This document shows positions 29,501 to 37,779 of a stretch of DNA of 64,000 nt, in pieces. The position numbers and the translations under genes were made by a program. The notes under the pieces were generated by a model. The model was not told where the DNA came from. It made no database searches and saw only the letters and a list, made by a program, of their open reading frames with translations. The DNA is from Rhodoferax ferrireducens T118 (GTDB taxonomy: Bacteria > Pseudomonadota > Gammaproteobacteria > Burkholderiales > Burkholderiaceae_C): contig NC_007908.1 of the NCBI RefSeq assembly GCF_000013605.1, positions 2,108,001 through 2,172,000 on the forward strand, read 5' to 3'. Each line of letters opens with the position of its first letter. Within the stretch, counting starts at the first letter, position 1.

Positions 29501-30654
29501 TGTGAGTCGATGACAAAGATGGCGGCGCTGGAGGTGTCAAGAATCTGCTTGAGCAGGGTCTCACGCTGGTGCAGGTGAGCCAGCAGGTGATTGAAGCCAT
29601 CAATCAAGTGGCCAATTTCGTCCGGGTGAGCGACGGGCAGCGCGATCGGAAATGTCTGGGCTGTGGGCAGGGCCACCAAGGTTTCGGCGGTGGCGAGCAG
29701 CGGCGCCAGTTGCCGGCGCAGCATCCACCATGTCAGGCCGCCCGCCAGCAGGGTCAGCAGCACGGTGGCCAGCACAATACGCCGCTGCATGGCGTCGATG
29801 GGTGCAAAGGCTTCGGCGGTGGGCAATGCCGCCGCCACGTACCAATCGGCCAGCGTGATGCCCTTGGCCGAGGTCAGTGTTTCCACCTCAAAGGGGTCAA
29901 CGAAAATTGCGGAACCCTCATAACCCTGCATGAAGCGGTCAATCAGGCGGTTGACGCCGGGCGCAGGCGCTGCCTCCATGACCCGTTTTTTGTCGGTGTT
30001 GGTGATCACCATCCGGGCTGGTCGCGCAACCAGCAGATAGCTGCCAGTCTTGCCATAACGGCCCTGGCTGATCGGGTCCAGCAGATTAGGCAATGTTAGA
30101 TTGATCATGCCAGCCAGAGCCCCGATCACCTGGCCCTGTGGATTGCGAATGGGCGCCGCCATGGTGATCAGTGGCGCTGGCAGCGCCTTGTCCATCACCG
30201 GCTGACCGACCGTTGTGCGCCCCTGCCGCAGCGCGGCGGCAATCGCCCCGATCGCCAGGGTAGTAACGCCGATCCGTTCCTTGGCGAACGGCACCGCGTG
30301 GCTGACCGTGCCGTCCAGCGTGGTGACGATGACGCCGGCATTGAATAGACCGCGAAAAACCGGCTGTGCCTCCAGGAATTCTTGCAGTGCGGCGTCATGA
30401 CGCAGCAGGGCCGGATCCATGCGTTCGGCCACCTGATCCAGTGCTACCAAACGTTCTTCCAATTTGTGACTGATCCCTGCCGCCACCCCAGTCACGCTCG
30501 CCAGTTGCTGGTCCCCCAATTGCTGCTGCATGTCCGCGCGCAACATGCGACTGGCAAACAGCGCCAGCGCCCAGATACTGAGCACAAAAATTGTCAGCGA
30601 AAAGAGGGTCACGCGGGCCTTGAGCGAGTGTGACTGAAAGATATTCAAATCCAT
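26593..30654 (-). CDS. Membrane dCACHE-HAMP-PAS-GAF-PAS-PAS-GGDEF-EAL protein
   Basis: 1353 aa bifunctional-type c-di-GMP enzyme. A membrane helix (about 17-35), a periplasmic dCACHE-like sensor (40-285, with AAPIRNPQGQVIGALAGMIN), a second helix (290-312), HAMP (313-365), PAS, GAF (500-665), two PAS, GGDEF with intact GGDEF (near 983) and I-site REGD, and EAL (1105-1345) with AEALIRW, DDFGTGYSS, LKIDQSF and AEGVET. Both catalytic signatures are complete, so net activity depends on the sensed ligand. It is separated from the next gene by 381 bp holding a repeat and a pseudogene, so it may be its own unit. Confidence 0.92.
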   Translation of the reverse strand: MDLNIFQSHSLKARVTLFSLTIFVLSIWALALFASRMLRADMQQQLGDQQLASVTGVAAGISHKLEERLVALDQVAERMDPALLRHDAALQEFLEAQPVFRGLFNAGVIVTTLDGTVSHAVPFAKERIGVTTLAIGAIAAALRQGRTTVGQPVMDKALPAPLITMAAPIRNPQGQVIGALAGMINLTLPNLLDPISQGRYGKTGSYLLVARPARMVITNTDKKRVMEAAPAPGVNRLIDRFMQGYEGSAIFVDPFEVETLTSAKGITLADWYVAAALPTAEAFAPIDAMQRRIVLATVLLTLLAGGLTWWMLRRQLAPLLATAETLVALPTAQTFPIALPVAHPDEIGHLIDGFNHLLAHLHQRETLLKQILDTSSAAIFVIDSQGRITQANQRMAEMFGCPLDTLIGHDYVSLVHPAERNVGQQNMLALLANKVSSSDLERLYWRADESEFWGHLACRGFHDASTHQHCFVGVITDITERIQVGKFEQLRSRILELLASGEPLPLILEALVRGVEQLNPTMLCSILLLSGDGQHLGQGVAPSLPDFYNAAIDGIEIGAGAGSCGTSAFTAERVIVSDIATHVYWQRYKELAARADLGACWSQPILSSLGQVLGTFASYHHTTHTPTSAEIASVERFARIAAIVIEGQAAAKKMRDSEERFRTLIEESPAAILVHRELRIIYLNPAAIAMFGARTAQELVGKALLDLIHPDSHQVATARVRHITNTGHAAPLIDEKYLRLDGTPIDVEVQSTSIIYEGLAAIRTAFRDISERKLAHDKLQLAANVFSHAREGIAITDARATIIDVNEAFCRITGYSRDEVLGQNPRVLGSGRQDKAFYAAMWHDLGEQGHWYGEIWNRRKNGELYPEMLTISAVRTDQGQVQNYVALFSDISAIKAHQHELEHIAHFDALTNLPNRVLLADRLQQAMAQAQRRGQMLALAYLDLDGFKAINDRHGHEAGDLLLMTVATRMKQTLREGDTLARIGGDEFVAVLLDLSDSKASAPMLSRLLAAAAEPVRLGDLALQVSASLGVTFYPQVDEMEADQLLRQADQAMYQAKLAGKNRYHFFDAAQDRSARGHHESLERIRQALDRREFVLYYQPKVNMRTGAVIGAEALIRWQHPEKGLLAPALFLPVIEDHPLAVDIGEWVIATALIQNELWQADGLDMPISVNVGARQLQQADFVPRLRELLAAQPGVKPFQLEIEVLETSALEDWVGVSQSIEECREMGVLFALDDFGTGYSSLTYLKRLQVDLLKIDQSFVRDMLDDPDDMAILQGVIGLAGAFRRNVIAEGVETIAHGTLLLQLGCDLGQGFGIARPMPADLFPAWAASWQRDAAWVAAGGTDHPSLMATLQ

Positions 30655-30789
30655 GCCGATTTTGAATTGGGGTGCTTTCTTACCTTTTTGCTCAACGCCA
30701 CGCCGTTGATGACTCTGGGTGCCGTATTGTGCATCTGCTTGATGGGCACTGCCGCTGGCTGCTGTCTACTCCCTGATTGATATGAAACT

Positions 30790-30839
30790 GGCCTCCAGCC
30801 CTTGTATTTATTGCATTAGTAGCTATTAATGTAATAGTA
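30790..30839 (+). repeat. 50-bp dispersed element supplying the nnrDE stop codon
   Basis: GGCCTCCAGCCC at the left and TAGCTATTAATGTAATAGTA at the right. On the minus strand it encodes the last codons CTA TTA CAT TAA of nnrDE. Confidence 0.85.
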
Positions 30840-32289
30840 GACGAGACAAGGCTCCAGCCGTCAAGGCGCGCCCGGGGGGCCACCGATCGGCCGCCAGACC
30901 GTGCTGGTAGACCGCCTGGCAAGCGGCCTCAAAAGCGTCCAGGCCGCCCGCCAGGCGCGCGCCAATCAGCCCCGCCAATACATCGCCCGTACCTGCGGTG
31001 GCCAGGCGGGCGTTGCCGGTGGGATTGATGACGGAGGTCTGGCCGGGGGCAGCCATCAGCGTGCCCGAACCTTTGAGCACCACGGTGCAGTGATAGCGCT
31101 CGGCCAGTTGCCCGCAAGCGGCTAGGCGATCCGCCTGGACCTGTGCGGCGCTGGTGCCCAGCAGGCGCGCGGCTTCCAGTGGGTGCGGTGTCAGCACGGT
31201 GGCGGCACCACGCTGGCTGCGCTCGGTCAGCAAGGTTTGAAGCTTGGTGTCATTTGCTATTACATTTATAGCATCTGCATCAATAACGACGGCGGCTGCA
31301 GCCGATAAAATCCTGGGCAGCTGCGCACAAATGGCGTCCCCGCCACCACAGCCGCAAACAACCGTCATGGCGGACAGCTCAAGTGCCTCGACCGGTCGGA
31401 ACATCAGCTCGGGTTGGCTGGTATCCACGCTCAGCGTGCCACCGTCGAGCAAGCCGACAAAAACCCGCCCGGCGCCCGCGTGCAGCGCGGCCGACGCTGC
31501 CAGCAGGGCGGCACCGGTCATGCCGGGTGCGCCGCCCACCACGGCGATATCGCCGTAGCTGCCTTTGTGCGAGGCATGCGGGCGCTCGGCCGCCGGCGGC
31601 GCGCCTGCCAGCCAGGCCGTTGGTGCAAGCGGTTGTTGCGCCAGGGCGGTGAGTTGATCCACGCCGAGGTCAGCCAGCCAGACGCTGCCAGCGGCGTCGC
31701 GCCCATGCGCGGTGAACAAGCCGGGTTTGAGTGTGAGCAGGCTCAAGGTGTGCGTGGCCTTGACGCTCAGTTGCGTCACGGCGCCGGTGTCGGCGTGCAG
31801 GCCGGTGGGCAAGTCCACCGCCAGCACCGCCTGCTTGCTGGCGTTGATCAACCTGATCCAGTCGGCCATGCGACCGTCGGGCTCGCGTACCTGGCTGCCG
31901 ATGCCCAGCAAGGCATCAATGCACAAATCAAACGCGTCGGGCGGCGTCTGCGAGAAGGTGACGCCGGCCTGCAGCGCACGCTGGTAAGAAGCCGCGGCAT
32001 CTGCTGGCGCCGTGTCTGCGCTGCCGAGCCAGGTGAGCACCGGCTGCTTGCCCCAGCGCTGCAAGTGCATGGCGGCCTCCAGCCCGTCGCCGCCGTTGTT
32101 GCCGGGCCCGCAGGCGATCCAGATGCGCCGGGCGTGCGGCGCCAGGGCGAGCGCCAGTTGCGCCACGGCCAGCCCGGCGCGCGCCATCAGGGTGTGAGCG
32201 GGCAGGGCGGCCTGTGCCGCCTGCTCCATGGCGCGTGTGGCCGCCACGTTGAACAAGGCGTGGCGGGTTCGGAAGTCTATTTTTTGCAT
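30826..32289 (-). CDS. nnrDE: Bifunctional NAD(P)H-hydrate epimerase / ADP-dependent NAD(P)H-hydrate dehydratase
   Basis: 487 aa metabolite-repair enzyme. The N-terminal YjeF_N domain (about 10-210, with CGPGNNGGDGLEAAMHL and AVDLPTGLHADTG) epimerises damaged NAD(P)HX. The C-terminal ribokinase-like domain (220-485, KGSYGDIAVVGGAPGMTGA, VVIDADAINVIA, VLTPHPLEAARLLG, NPTGNARLATAGTGDVLAG) dehydrates it using ADP. VVIDADAINVIA lies inside a 50-bp repeat copy whose codons (ATA, GTA, ATA) are unusual here, and the last residues come from another copy. The MBL gene is 5 bp upstream, so the two are probably cotranscribed. Confidence 0.95.
   Translation of the reverse strand: MQKIDFRTRHALFNVAATRAMEQAAQAALPAHTLMARAGLAVAQLALALAPHARRIWIACGPGNNGGDGLEAAMHLQRWGKQPVLTWLGSADTAPADAAASYQRALQAGVTFSQTPPDAFDLCIDALLGIGSQVREPDGRMADWIRLINASKQAVLAVDLPTGLHADTGAVTQLSVKATHTLSLLTLKPGLFTAHGRDAAGSVWLADLGVDQLTALAQQPLAPTAWLAGAPPAAERPHASHKGSYGDIAVVGGAPGMTGAALLAASAALHAGAGRVFVGLLDGGTLSVDTSQPELMFRPVEALELSAMTVVCGCGGGDAICAQLPRILSAAAAVVIDADAINVIANDTKLQTLLTERSQRGAATVLTPHPLEAARLLGTSAAQVQADRLAACGQLAERYHCTVVLKGSGTLMAAPGQTSVINPTGNARLATAGTGDVLAGLIGARLAGGLDAFEAACQAVYQHGLAADRWPPGRALTAGALSRLLLH
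31255..31304 (-). repeat. 50-bp dispersed element inside nnrDE
   Basis: In the coding strand it starts CGGCTGCAGC and ends ATGCTATAAATGTAATAGCA, with GCT and ATAG at the same offsets (33 and 45) as in intergenic copies. It is in frame and encodes the conserved VIDADAINVIA motif with AT-rich codons. Confidence 0.6.
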
Positions 32290-32294
32290 CGGTT

Positions 32295-33182
32295 CTAAAA
32301 CTCGTAGGTTTCGCCCTCGCGCGCGAGTCGAACCTCGGGGCCACCGGGGAGCGGCGGGTTGTCAAGCAGCACTTGGCGGAAAGCGGCTTCGAGTGCATCG
32401 TCGCTGCGGGTCGGTTCATGGTGCGTGCAAAACAGCATCTTGGCGCCAGCCGCCTTGGCGTACGCCATGCTGGAGTTGAAGGTGCCGTGGCCCCAGCCTT
32501 TTTTGGCCGGGTATTCCGCTTCAGTGTAGGAACTGTCGGCAATCAGCACGTCGACGCCGTGCATGGCGCGCAGGATGCTGTGGGCTTTTTCATCAATGAA
32601 ACCCTGGTACTCGTCGTAGCTCTCGTCGCCGGGTTCGTAGATGTTGAGCGGCGGCTCATGGTCTCCGGTAAAGAACACCGACTTGCCGTTGGCTTCAATG
32701 CGGTAGCCGAAGTCAATCACGGGGTGATTCATGAGAAAAGGTGTGACCGTGGCGGAGCCAATCTGCAGGCTCTGCTCGGGCTTGAGCGTGACGTATTCCA
32801 TGCGCGCCTTCATCTCGGCCTCGCGCACCGGGAAATAGCTGTACTGCAGTTGCACCGCCATCACCTGCTCCACGCCCTTGCCCGACACCGGGTCAAACGC
32901 ACCATGCAGGCGCAAGGTGTTGCCGGGAATGAAGTTGGGGATGAAAAACGGCAGGCCCTGAATGTGGTCCCAGTGCGAGTGGCTGATGAACACGTTGGCA
33001 GTCACCGGCAGCTCGGCCAGCAGCGTCTGCGACAGCGGAAAAATGCCGGTGCCGGCGTCCAGGATGATCAGCTCGTTGTTGTCGGTGCGAATCTCGATGC
33101 AGGTGGTGTTGCCGCCATAACGCACGGTGCTCGGGCCGGGTGAAGCAATGGAGCCGCGCACGCCCCAAAATCTGATTTTCAT
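32295..33182 (-). CDS. MBL-fold metallohydrolase (phosphodiesterase-like)
   Basis: 295 aa. MKIRFWGVRGSIASPGP at the start, GGNTTCIEI, the zinc motif SHSHWDHIQGLPFF (HxHxDH), NHPVIDFGYRI, FTGDHEPP and a late CTHHEP are typical of the PhnP/cyclic-phosphodiesterase-like MBL group. The substrate may be a cyclic nucleotide or phosphate ester, but it is not known. The gene sits between nnrDE (5 bp) and an HDOD gene (9 bp), indicating one operon; its position after an HDOD gene hints at signalling. Confidence 0.85.
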   Translation of the reverse strand: MKIRFWGVRGSIASPGPSTVRYGGNTTCIEIRTDNNELIILDAGTGIFPLSQTLLAELPVTANVFISHSHWDHIQGLPFFIPNFIPGNTLRLHGAFDPVSGKGVEQVMAVQLQYSYFPVREAEMKARMEYVTLKPEQSLQIGSATVTPFLMNHPVIDFGYRIEANGKSVFFTGDHEPPLNIYEPGDESYDEYQGFIDEKAHSILRAMHGVDVLIADSSYTEAEYPAKKGWGHGTFNSSMAYAKAAGAKMLFCTHHEPTRSDDALEAAFRQVLLDNPPLPGGPEVRLAREGETYEF

Positions 33183-33191
33183 GCAGTGACC

Positions 33192-34034
33192 TCAAACTTT
33201 TGAAAATATTTTGGCTTCTTCCAGCAGGGGTGCCAGGTCGCCCAAAGAGACAATCAGTTCGTCCAAGGTGCCACCCAGCCGCTGCGCAATAGCGGGTGGC
33301 AGTTGTTCGATGTAGGGGTTGCCGGCAAAGCCGAATTCGAGCTTCTTGCTGATCTGGTTGGCGGCAAAGACACAGGCGATCATCGGTGTGTCTTTGATTT
33401 CCGGGCCGTACTGGTAGCGAATGGTTTCCACCAGGTCGGCCGGGAAACGCCATTTTTCGACCAGCATCGCACCGACGACCGCGTGATCAGCACCGATCAC
33501 GTCTCGCAGCGCCAGGTGCAGTGAGCTCTCGTTCCATTGGCTGGTTTCCAGGGCCTTGCGAAATTCGGTCGGCATGAACTGCGCGAACACCACCTTGCCA
33601 AAATCGTGCAGCAGGCCGGCAATAAAACAGTCCATCGGGTCGGCATCATCCAGACGCAAGGCCAGCTGCTTGGCGATGGCCGCCGTGGACAGCGAGTGAA
33701 TCAGGTACTGCGCGCCGTCAAAACCGGCCGCATTGCTGGCCGGCAGCATGCCGATGGCGGCGATGCTCAAGGCCAGGTTTTTGATGGTGTTAAAGCCCAA
33801 GTAAACCACCGCATGGTTGATGGAGGTGATCTGCTTGGGCAGGCTGTAGTAAGCCGAGTTGACCACGCGCAGCACCTTGACCGTGACCACCGGATCCTTG
33901 TCAATGACTTGCACCAGATCCTTGGGCGAGCAGTTGACGTCGCGCGTGAGTTCCAGGATCTTTTGCACGCTTTTGGGAAACGCAGGCATGCCGTCCACGG
34001 CGGCGGCGAGTTTTAAAGAGAGTTCAGGGCTCAT
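33192..34034 (-). CDS. HDOD-domain signalling protein
   Basis: 280 aa, same length and fold as the protein at 21189-22031 but clearly diverged. MPAFPKSVQKILELT, KDPVVTVKVLRVVNSAYYSL, HAVVYLGFNTIKNLAL and AGLLHDFGKVVFAQ mark the HDOD domain (about 12-210). The C-terminal ~70 residues, ending LLEEAKIFSKV, are outside it. It is the first gene of the HDOD-MBL-nnrDE run. It probably acts as a scaffold or regulator; catalytic activity is not established for this family. Confidence 0.87.
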   Translation of the reverse strand: MSPELSLKLAAAVDGMPAFPKSVQKILELTRDVNCSPKDLVQVIDKDPVVTVKVLRVVNSAYYSLPKQITSINHAVVYLGFNTIKNLALSIAAIGMLPASNAAGFDGAQYLIHSLSTAAIAKQLALRLDDADPMDCFIAGLLHDFGKVVFAQFMPTEFRKALETSQWNESSLHLALRDVIGADHAVVGAMLVEKWRFPADLVETIRYQYGPEIKDTPMIACVFAANQISKKLEFGFAGNPYIEQLPPAIAQRLGGTLDELIVSLGDLAPLLEEAKIFSKV

Positions 34035-34096
34035 GCGGGAATTTTCTGTGAACCGGTTAGGCTGACAATGTAGCAGGCCCTGATGAATGTCTTGTT

Positions 34097-35323
34097 TTAG
34101 CGCCCCAGCCGTTCGATGCCGAATGCGTTGACGTCGAGGTCAGGTGGTCTGCCCGCCATCAGGTCGGCCAAAACACGGGCTGAGCCGCAACTCAAGGCCC
34201 AGCCACTGGCCCCATGCCCCAGGTTCAGCCACAGGCCCGGCACACCGCTGGCGCCCACAACCGGCGCCCCGTCGGGCAACATCGGGCGTGCACCTTTCCA
34301 CTCCTGCACGCCGCTTGACAGTTTGGCGGCGCCCGGGAACCAGTCATGCAACACCCGGTAGAGGGTTTGCAGGGCGTCGGCCCGGTTTCTTCCAGGTACG
34401 CCGCCCAGTTCGGCCAGGCCTGACACGCGCACCCGGTTGCCCAGGCGGGTGATAGCCACTTGGTGGCGCCGATCGATGACGCCACTGCGCGGCGCGTTGA
34501 GCGGCTCGCGAATAGGCGCGCTGATGGAGTAGCCATGGACGGCGGCCAGCGCCAGCCTGATGCCCAGCGGGCCGAGCAAGCGCGCCGAATCGGTCCCCGC
34601 GCAGATCACAGCGGCGTCAAAGGGGCGGGCGCCGGTTTCGCCGGCGACCGTGAGCGTGACGCCGCCGGCGCTGCTGATGTGTGTGACTTCGGTGTTGAAC
34701 TCAAATTTGACGCCACAGCGTTGCGACTCGTTTTTGAGCAGCAGGGCAAACTGGCGGCAGTTGGCGACCTCCGCATCGATGAGTTGAATGGCACCAAAAA
34801 ATGGCGTGTCCGGACTCAAGGCCGGCTCCAGCTTGCGGACGTCGGGTGCGCTCAGTTCCTTGAAATCCCGGCCCGCTTCACGCATCAGCTGCAGACCAGG
34901 CTGTACCATTTTGCTGTCCTGCTCGGAGCGCAGCAACATCAGGAGACCCTCGCTGCGTTCGTAGTCCAGTTTTAAATCCGCCGTGATGTGGTGCAAACGT
35001 TCACGGCTGTAGCTGGCCAGGCTCTGCCTCTGAGCCTGACTGGCCCGATGGCGGTCAAGCCGACGGGCGCGGCGCCACTTCCAGAACCAGGCCAGCTCGT
35101 GAGCCGAAATTGGCCAGCTCAGTCTGATGGGGGTAGGGCGGCTGAAAATAGGGCTCACTTCCCGGTTCGGCATGCCGGGTGCCACGATGCCGGCATTGGC
35201 AAAACTGGCTTCTTCGGCTGCGGCACCACAGCGTTCCAGCACGGTGACATCGTGCCCATCACGGCTCAGCTCATAGGCCGTGGTGACGCCGATGATGCCG
35301 GCGCCAATAACTGCAATCTTCAT
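34097..35323 (-). CDS. dadA: D-amino-acid dehydrogenase (FAD-dependent)
   Basis: 408 aa membrane-associated flavoprotein that oxidises D-amino acids to 2-oxo acids and passes electrons to the quinone pool. FAD-binding MKIAVIGAGIIGVTTAYELS at the N-terminus, PGMPNREVSPIF, and the C-terminal GARPMLPDGAPVVGASG...NLGHGASGWALSCGSAR are DAO/DadA hallmarks. The start at ATG 35323 has AAGGGA 6 nt upstream. No racemase (dadX) is adjacent. Confidence 0.9.
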   Translation of the reverse strand: MKIAVIGAGIIGVTTAYELSRDGHDVTVLERCGAAAEEASFANAGIVAPGMPNREVSPIFSRPTPIRLSWPISAHELAWFWKWRRARRLDRHRASQAQRQSLASYSRERLHHITADLKLDYERSEGLLMLLRSEQDSKMVQPGLQLMREAGRDFKELSAPDVRKLEPALSPDTPFFGAIQLIDAEVANCRQFALLLKNESQRCGVKFEFNTEVTHISSAGGVTLTVAGETGARPFDAAVICAGTDSARLLGPLGIRLALAAVHGYSISAPIREPLNAPRSGVIDRRHQVAITRLGNRVRVSGLAELGGVPGRNRADALQTLYRVLHDWFPGAAKLSSGVQEWKGARPMLPDGAPVVGASGVPGLWLNLGHGASGWALSCGSARVLADLMAGRPPDLDVNAFGIERLGR

Positions 35324-35345
35324 GAATCCCTTTATTCTTGCAAAC

Positions 35346-35390
35346 CTTGCGGGACAGACCGTAGCGAAGCGGAACTCTGTCTTAAACTAA
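35346..35390 (+). repeat. TTGCGGGACAG repeat family, single copy
   Basis: CTTGCGGGACAGACCGTAG followed by CGAAGCGGAACTCTGTCTT; GACAGA and TCTGTC at its ends can pair. It matches the tandem copies at 47553-47671 and sits 11 bp from a 50-bp element. Confidence 0.75.
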
Positions 35391-35400
35391 CTGATGAAAT

Positions 35401-35450
35401 GGCCTCTAGCCACCGTGTATTATGCACAATGTGCTATTATTTTTGTAGTA
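35401..35450 (+). repeat. 50-bp dispersed element supplying the amidase stop codon
   Basis: GGCCTCTAGC at the left, GTGCTATTATTTTTGTAGTA at the right. The TAA stop of the amidase (35437-35439, minus strand) and its last codons CGA ATA CTA CAA AAA overlap the element. Confidence 0.85.
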
Positions 35451-36765
35451 TTCGCTCGATCTGCAGCGCGATATTGAGCACGGTGTCGTCGCGCAACGCA
35501 CCGGCCCAGACCATCAAACCCACGGGTAACTCATCGGCGGTCTGGCACGGCAGCGACAGCGCGCAGCCATCGAGCATGTTGACCACGCTGGGGTTGCGCA
35601 GCAGCAGGGCGTTGACGCGCAAGAAAGCAGCGTCGCGCGCGAGGCCTGGTGCCAGCTCCGCCATGGGTGGTGCCACGATCGGGACGGTGGGCGACAACAC
35701 CGCGTCAAAGCCCTGCAGGGCCGATGCCATCTGGCTGATCCAGCGTTGCCGCTCGCGCAGCAGCGTGATGTAGTCATAGGCACTCATGCTGGCGCCGCGC
35801 TGGATGCGGCTTGCCACGCGTGGGTCGTAAGCAGCGGCGTTGCGCTCAAGTAACTGGCGATGCCAAACGTAACTCTCGGCCGCCGCCAAGCTGCCAGCGG
35901 CCTGAATCGACTGCAGCTGGCCGATCTCGGTCAGGTTGACTTCTTCAACCTGGGCTCCGGCCCGGCGCAGGGTGGCCAGGGTGCGCTGCCAGGCGCGTGA
36001 AACGGTGTCGTCCAGCTCGTCCTGCATCAGGGTGCGGGCAACGGCCAGGCGGTAGGCGGCCAGTGGCGCGGAGCTGCGCGTCACCTGGCGCTGGGCCAGC
36101 AGCTCGTGCGCCAGCATCGCGTCACGCACGCTGCGGGTCATGGCGCAGACCGTGTCAAGTGTGGTGGACAGTGGCAGAGCACCTTGGGTCGGCACCAGGC
36201 GGGCGGTGCTTTTAAAGCCAACAATGCCGTTCAGAGCGGCCGGGATGCGGATGGAGCCGCCGGTGTCGCTTCCCAGACCGATGAAGGCGGCGCCGGTAGC
36301 GACTGATACGCCAGCGCCCGACGAGGAGCCACCGGGAATGCGTGGCACATCGGTGCTGCACGGGTTGACCGGTGTACCAAAGTGTGGATTGGTGCCGACG
36401 CCCGAGAATGCAAATTCCACCATATGGGTGCGCCCCATGAAGGCGGCGCCAGCGCGGCGCAAACGCGCAACGGCCGGGCTGTCTTGCTCGGCGGGCGGGT
36501 TGTCCTTGAGGACCACCGAGCCGGCGCAGGTGGTTTGTCCGGCCACATCAAACAGGTCCTTGATGGAAACGGCCAGGCCCGCCAGCGGCTTGGTCTGGAT
36601 GCCCGGGGTGTTGGCGATGGCGCGGGCCTCGTCAAATGTGGTCTGCACGAAGGCATGCTGGCAGGCAGGTGATTGCGCGGCCTGAATGGCCCGCTCAATT
36701 TCGCTTGTTGCCTGGGTTTGGCCAGTGCGCAAGCGCTGCCGGGTGGTGTGGAGGTCTGAAAGCAT
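35437..36765 (-). CDS. Amidase-signature family enzyme
   Basis: 442 aa from ATG 36765 (MLSDLHTTRQ); the longer frame to 36900 is less likely because typical amidases start close to here. The Ser-cisSer-Lys triad is visible: VSIKDLFDV (Lys), GGSSSGAGVSVATG (cis-Ser) and GSDTGGSIRIPA (nucleophile Ser). It hydrolyses an unidentified amide. It is not GatA in context, as no gatB/gatC is near. No clear Shine-Dalgarno is visible. Its last codons come from a 50-bp repeat. Confidence 0.88.
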   Translation of the reverse strand: MLSDLHTTRQRLRTGQTQATSEIERAIQAAQSPACQHAFVQTTFDEARAIANTPGIQTKPLAGLAVSIKDLFDVAGQTTCAGSVVLKDNPPAEQDSPAVARLRRAGAAFMGRTHMVEFAFSGVGTNPHFGTPVNPCSTDVPRIPGGSSSGAGVSVATGAAFIGLGSDTGGSIRIPAALNGIVGFKSTARLVPTQGALPLSTTLDTVCAMTRSVRDAMLAHELLAQRQVTRSSAPLAAYRLAVARTLMQDELDDTVSRAWQRTLATLRRAGAQVEEVNLTEIGQLQSIQAAGSLAAAESYVWHRQLLERNAAAYDPRVASRIQRGASMSAYDYITLLRERQRWISQMASALQGFDAVLSPTVPIVAPPMAELAPGLARDAAFLRVNALLLRNPSVVNMLDGCALSLPCQTADELPVGLMVWAGALRDDTVLNIALQIERILQK

Positions 36766-36776
36766 GGAATCGCAGG

Positions 36777-36782
36777 CTATAA
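36777..36782 (+). promoter_or_regulatory. Candidate -10 (TATAAT) of a long rpsB leader
   Basis: A perfect TATAAT would start transcription near 36789, giving a leader of about 150 nt before the rpsB ATG, similar to the length of the autoregulated E. coli rpsB leader. The -35 is poor (TCTGAA at 17-nt spacing), so this rests mainly on the -10. Confidence 0.4.
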
Positions 36783-36939
36783 TTGTCAGGCTTTGCTGGG
36801 TGGCCCAAGTGGCTATTTGGTGAGCAAAACAGCAAACCAGTTTCATCAAGGTGTTGCAACTTTTTACCGGCGCATCAGTAGCGCCATCGAAAAGTGGCAA
36901 AAACGAACTGGATTTTAGACCTAACCTTTGGAATTAATT

Positions 36940-37692
36940 ATGGCAATTACCATGCGCGAAATGCTGGAAGCCGGTGTCCATTTTGGCCACCAAACCCGCT
37001 TCTGGAACCCCAAAATGGCCCCGTTCATCTTCGGCCATCGCAACAAGATTCACATCATCAACCTGGAAAAATCGTTGCCGATGTTCCAGGAGGCCGCCAA
37101 GTTTGCGAGCCAGGTTTCCGCCCGGCGCGGCACCGTGCTGATGGTGGGTACCAAACGCCAGGCACGTGAGACCGTCGCCCTGGAAGCCCAGCGTGCCGGC
37201 GTGCCTTATGTTGACCAGCGTTGGCTCGGCGGCATGTTGACCAACTTCAAGACGGTCAAGACCTCCATCAAACGCCTCAAAGACATGAAGATCCAGCAAG
37301 AAGCGGGTCTGGACAGCTTGAGCAAGAAAGAGCAGCTCATGTTCGCCCGTGAGCTGGCCAAGCTCGAACGCGACATTGGCGGCATTCAGGATATGACGGT
37401 GCTGCCGGATGCGATTTTCGTGATTGACGTCGGTTTCCACAAAATTGCGATTGCCGAAGCCAAAAAGCTCGGCATTCCCCTGATTGCCGTGGTCGACACC
37501 AATCACTCGCCTGAAGGAATTGATTACATCATTCCTGGCAATGATGACTCATCCAAGGCGGTTATTTTGTATGCTCGCGGCATTGCCGATGCGATCATTG
37601 AAGGTCGTTCCAATGCGGTGGACGATGTGGTCAAGGCCGTCGTCGCTGAGAGCTCTGACGAATTTGTTGAAGTGAATGAAACAGCAGCCTGA
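36940..37692 (+). CDS. rpsB: 30S ribosomal protein S2
   Basis: 250 aa. [48 protein letters not shown] and the signature [15 protein letters not shown] are all S2. The start is ATG 36940 (MAITMREM); the in-frame ATG at 36928 is less likely. First gene of rpsB-tsf-pyrH-frr. A strong hairpin lies between it and tsf. Confidence 0.97.
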   Translation: MAITMREMLEAGVHFGHQTRFWNPKMAPFIFGHRNKIHIINLEKSLPMFQEAAKFASQVSARRGTVLMVGTKRQARETVALEAQRAGVPYVDQRWLGGMLTNFKTVKTSIKRLKDMKIQQEAGLDSLSKKEQLMFARELAKLERDIGGIQDMTVLPDAIFVIDVGFHKIAIAEAKKLGIPLIAVVDTNHSPEGIDYIIPGNDDSSKAVILYARGIADAIIEGRSNAVDDVVKAVVAESSDEFVEVNETAA

Positions 37693-37707
37693 GCTGTCTG
37701 CTGCCCT

Positions 37708-37738
37708 AAAAAAAAGGGGGCTTCTGGGCCCCTTTTTT
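37708..37738 (+). terminator. rpsB-tsf intercistronic terminator/attenuator
   Basis: An A8-G5 arm pairs with GCCCCTTTTTT across a short loop, directly after the rpsB stop. Partial termination here would make more S2 than EF-Ts, as known for rpsB-tsf elsewhere. Confidence 0.75.
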
Positions 37739-37779
37739 GAGTCCCCATTTAAATATTTGAACTGATGACGGAGAAAAAA

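Noticed and set aside
36766..36900. Longer N-terminus for the amidase
   Set aside because: The added residues are not amidase-like and would overlap the probable rpsB promoter; ATG 36765 fits the family start.
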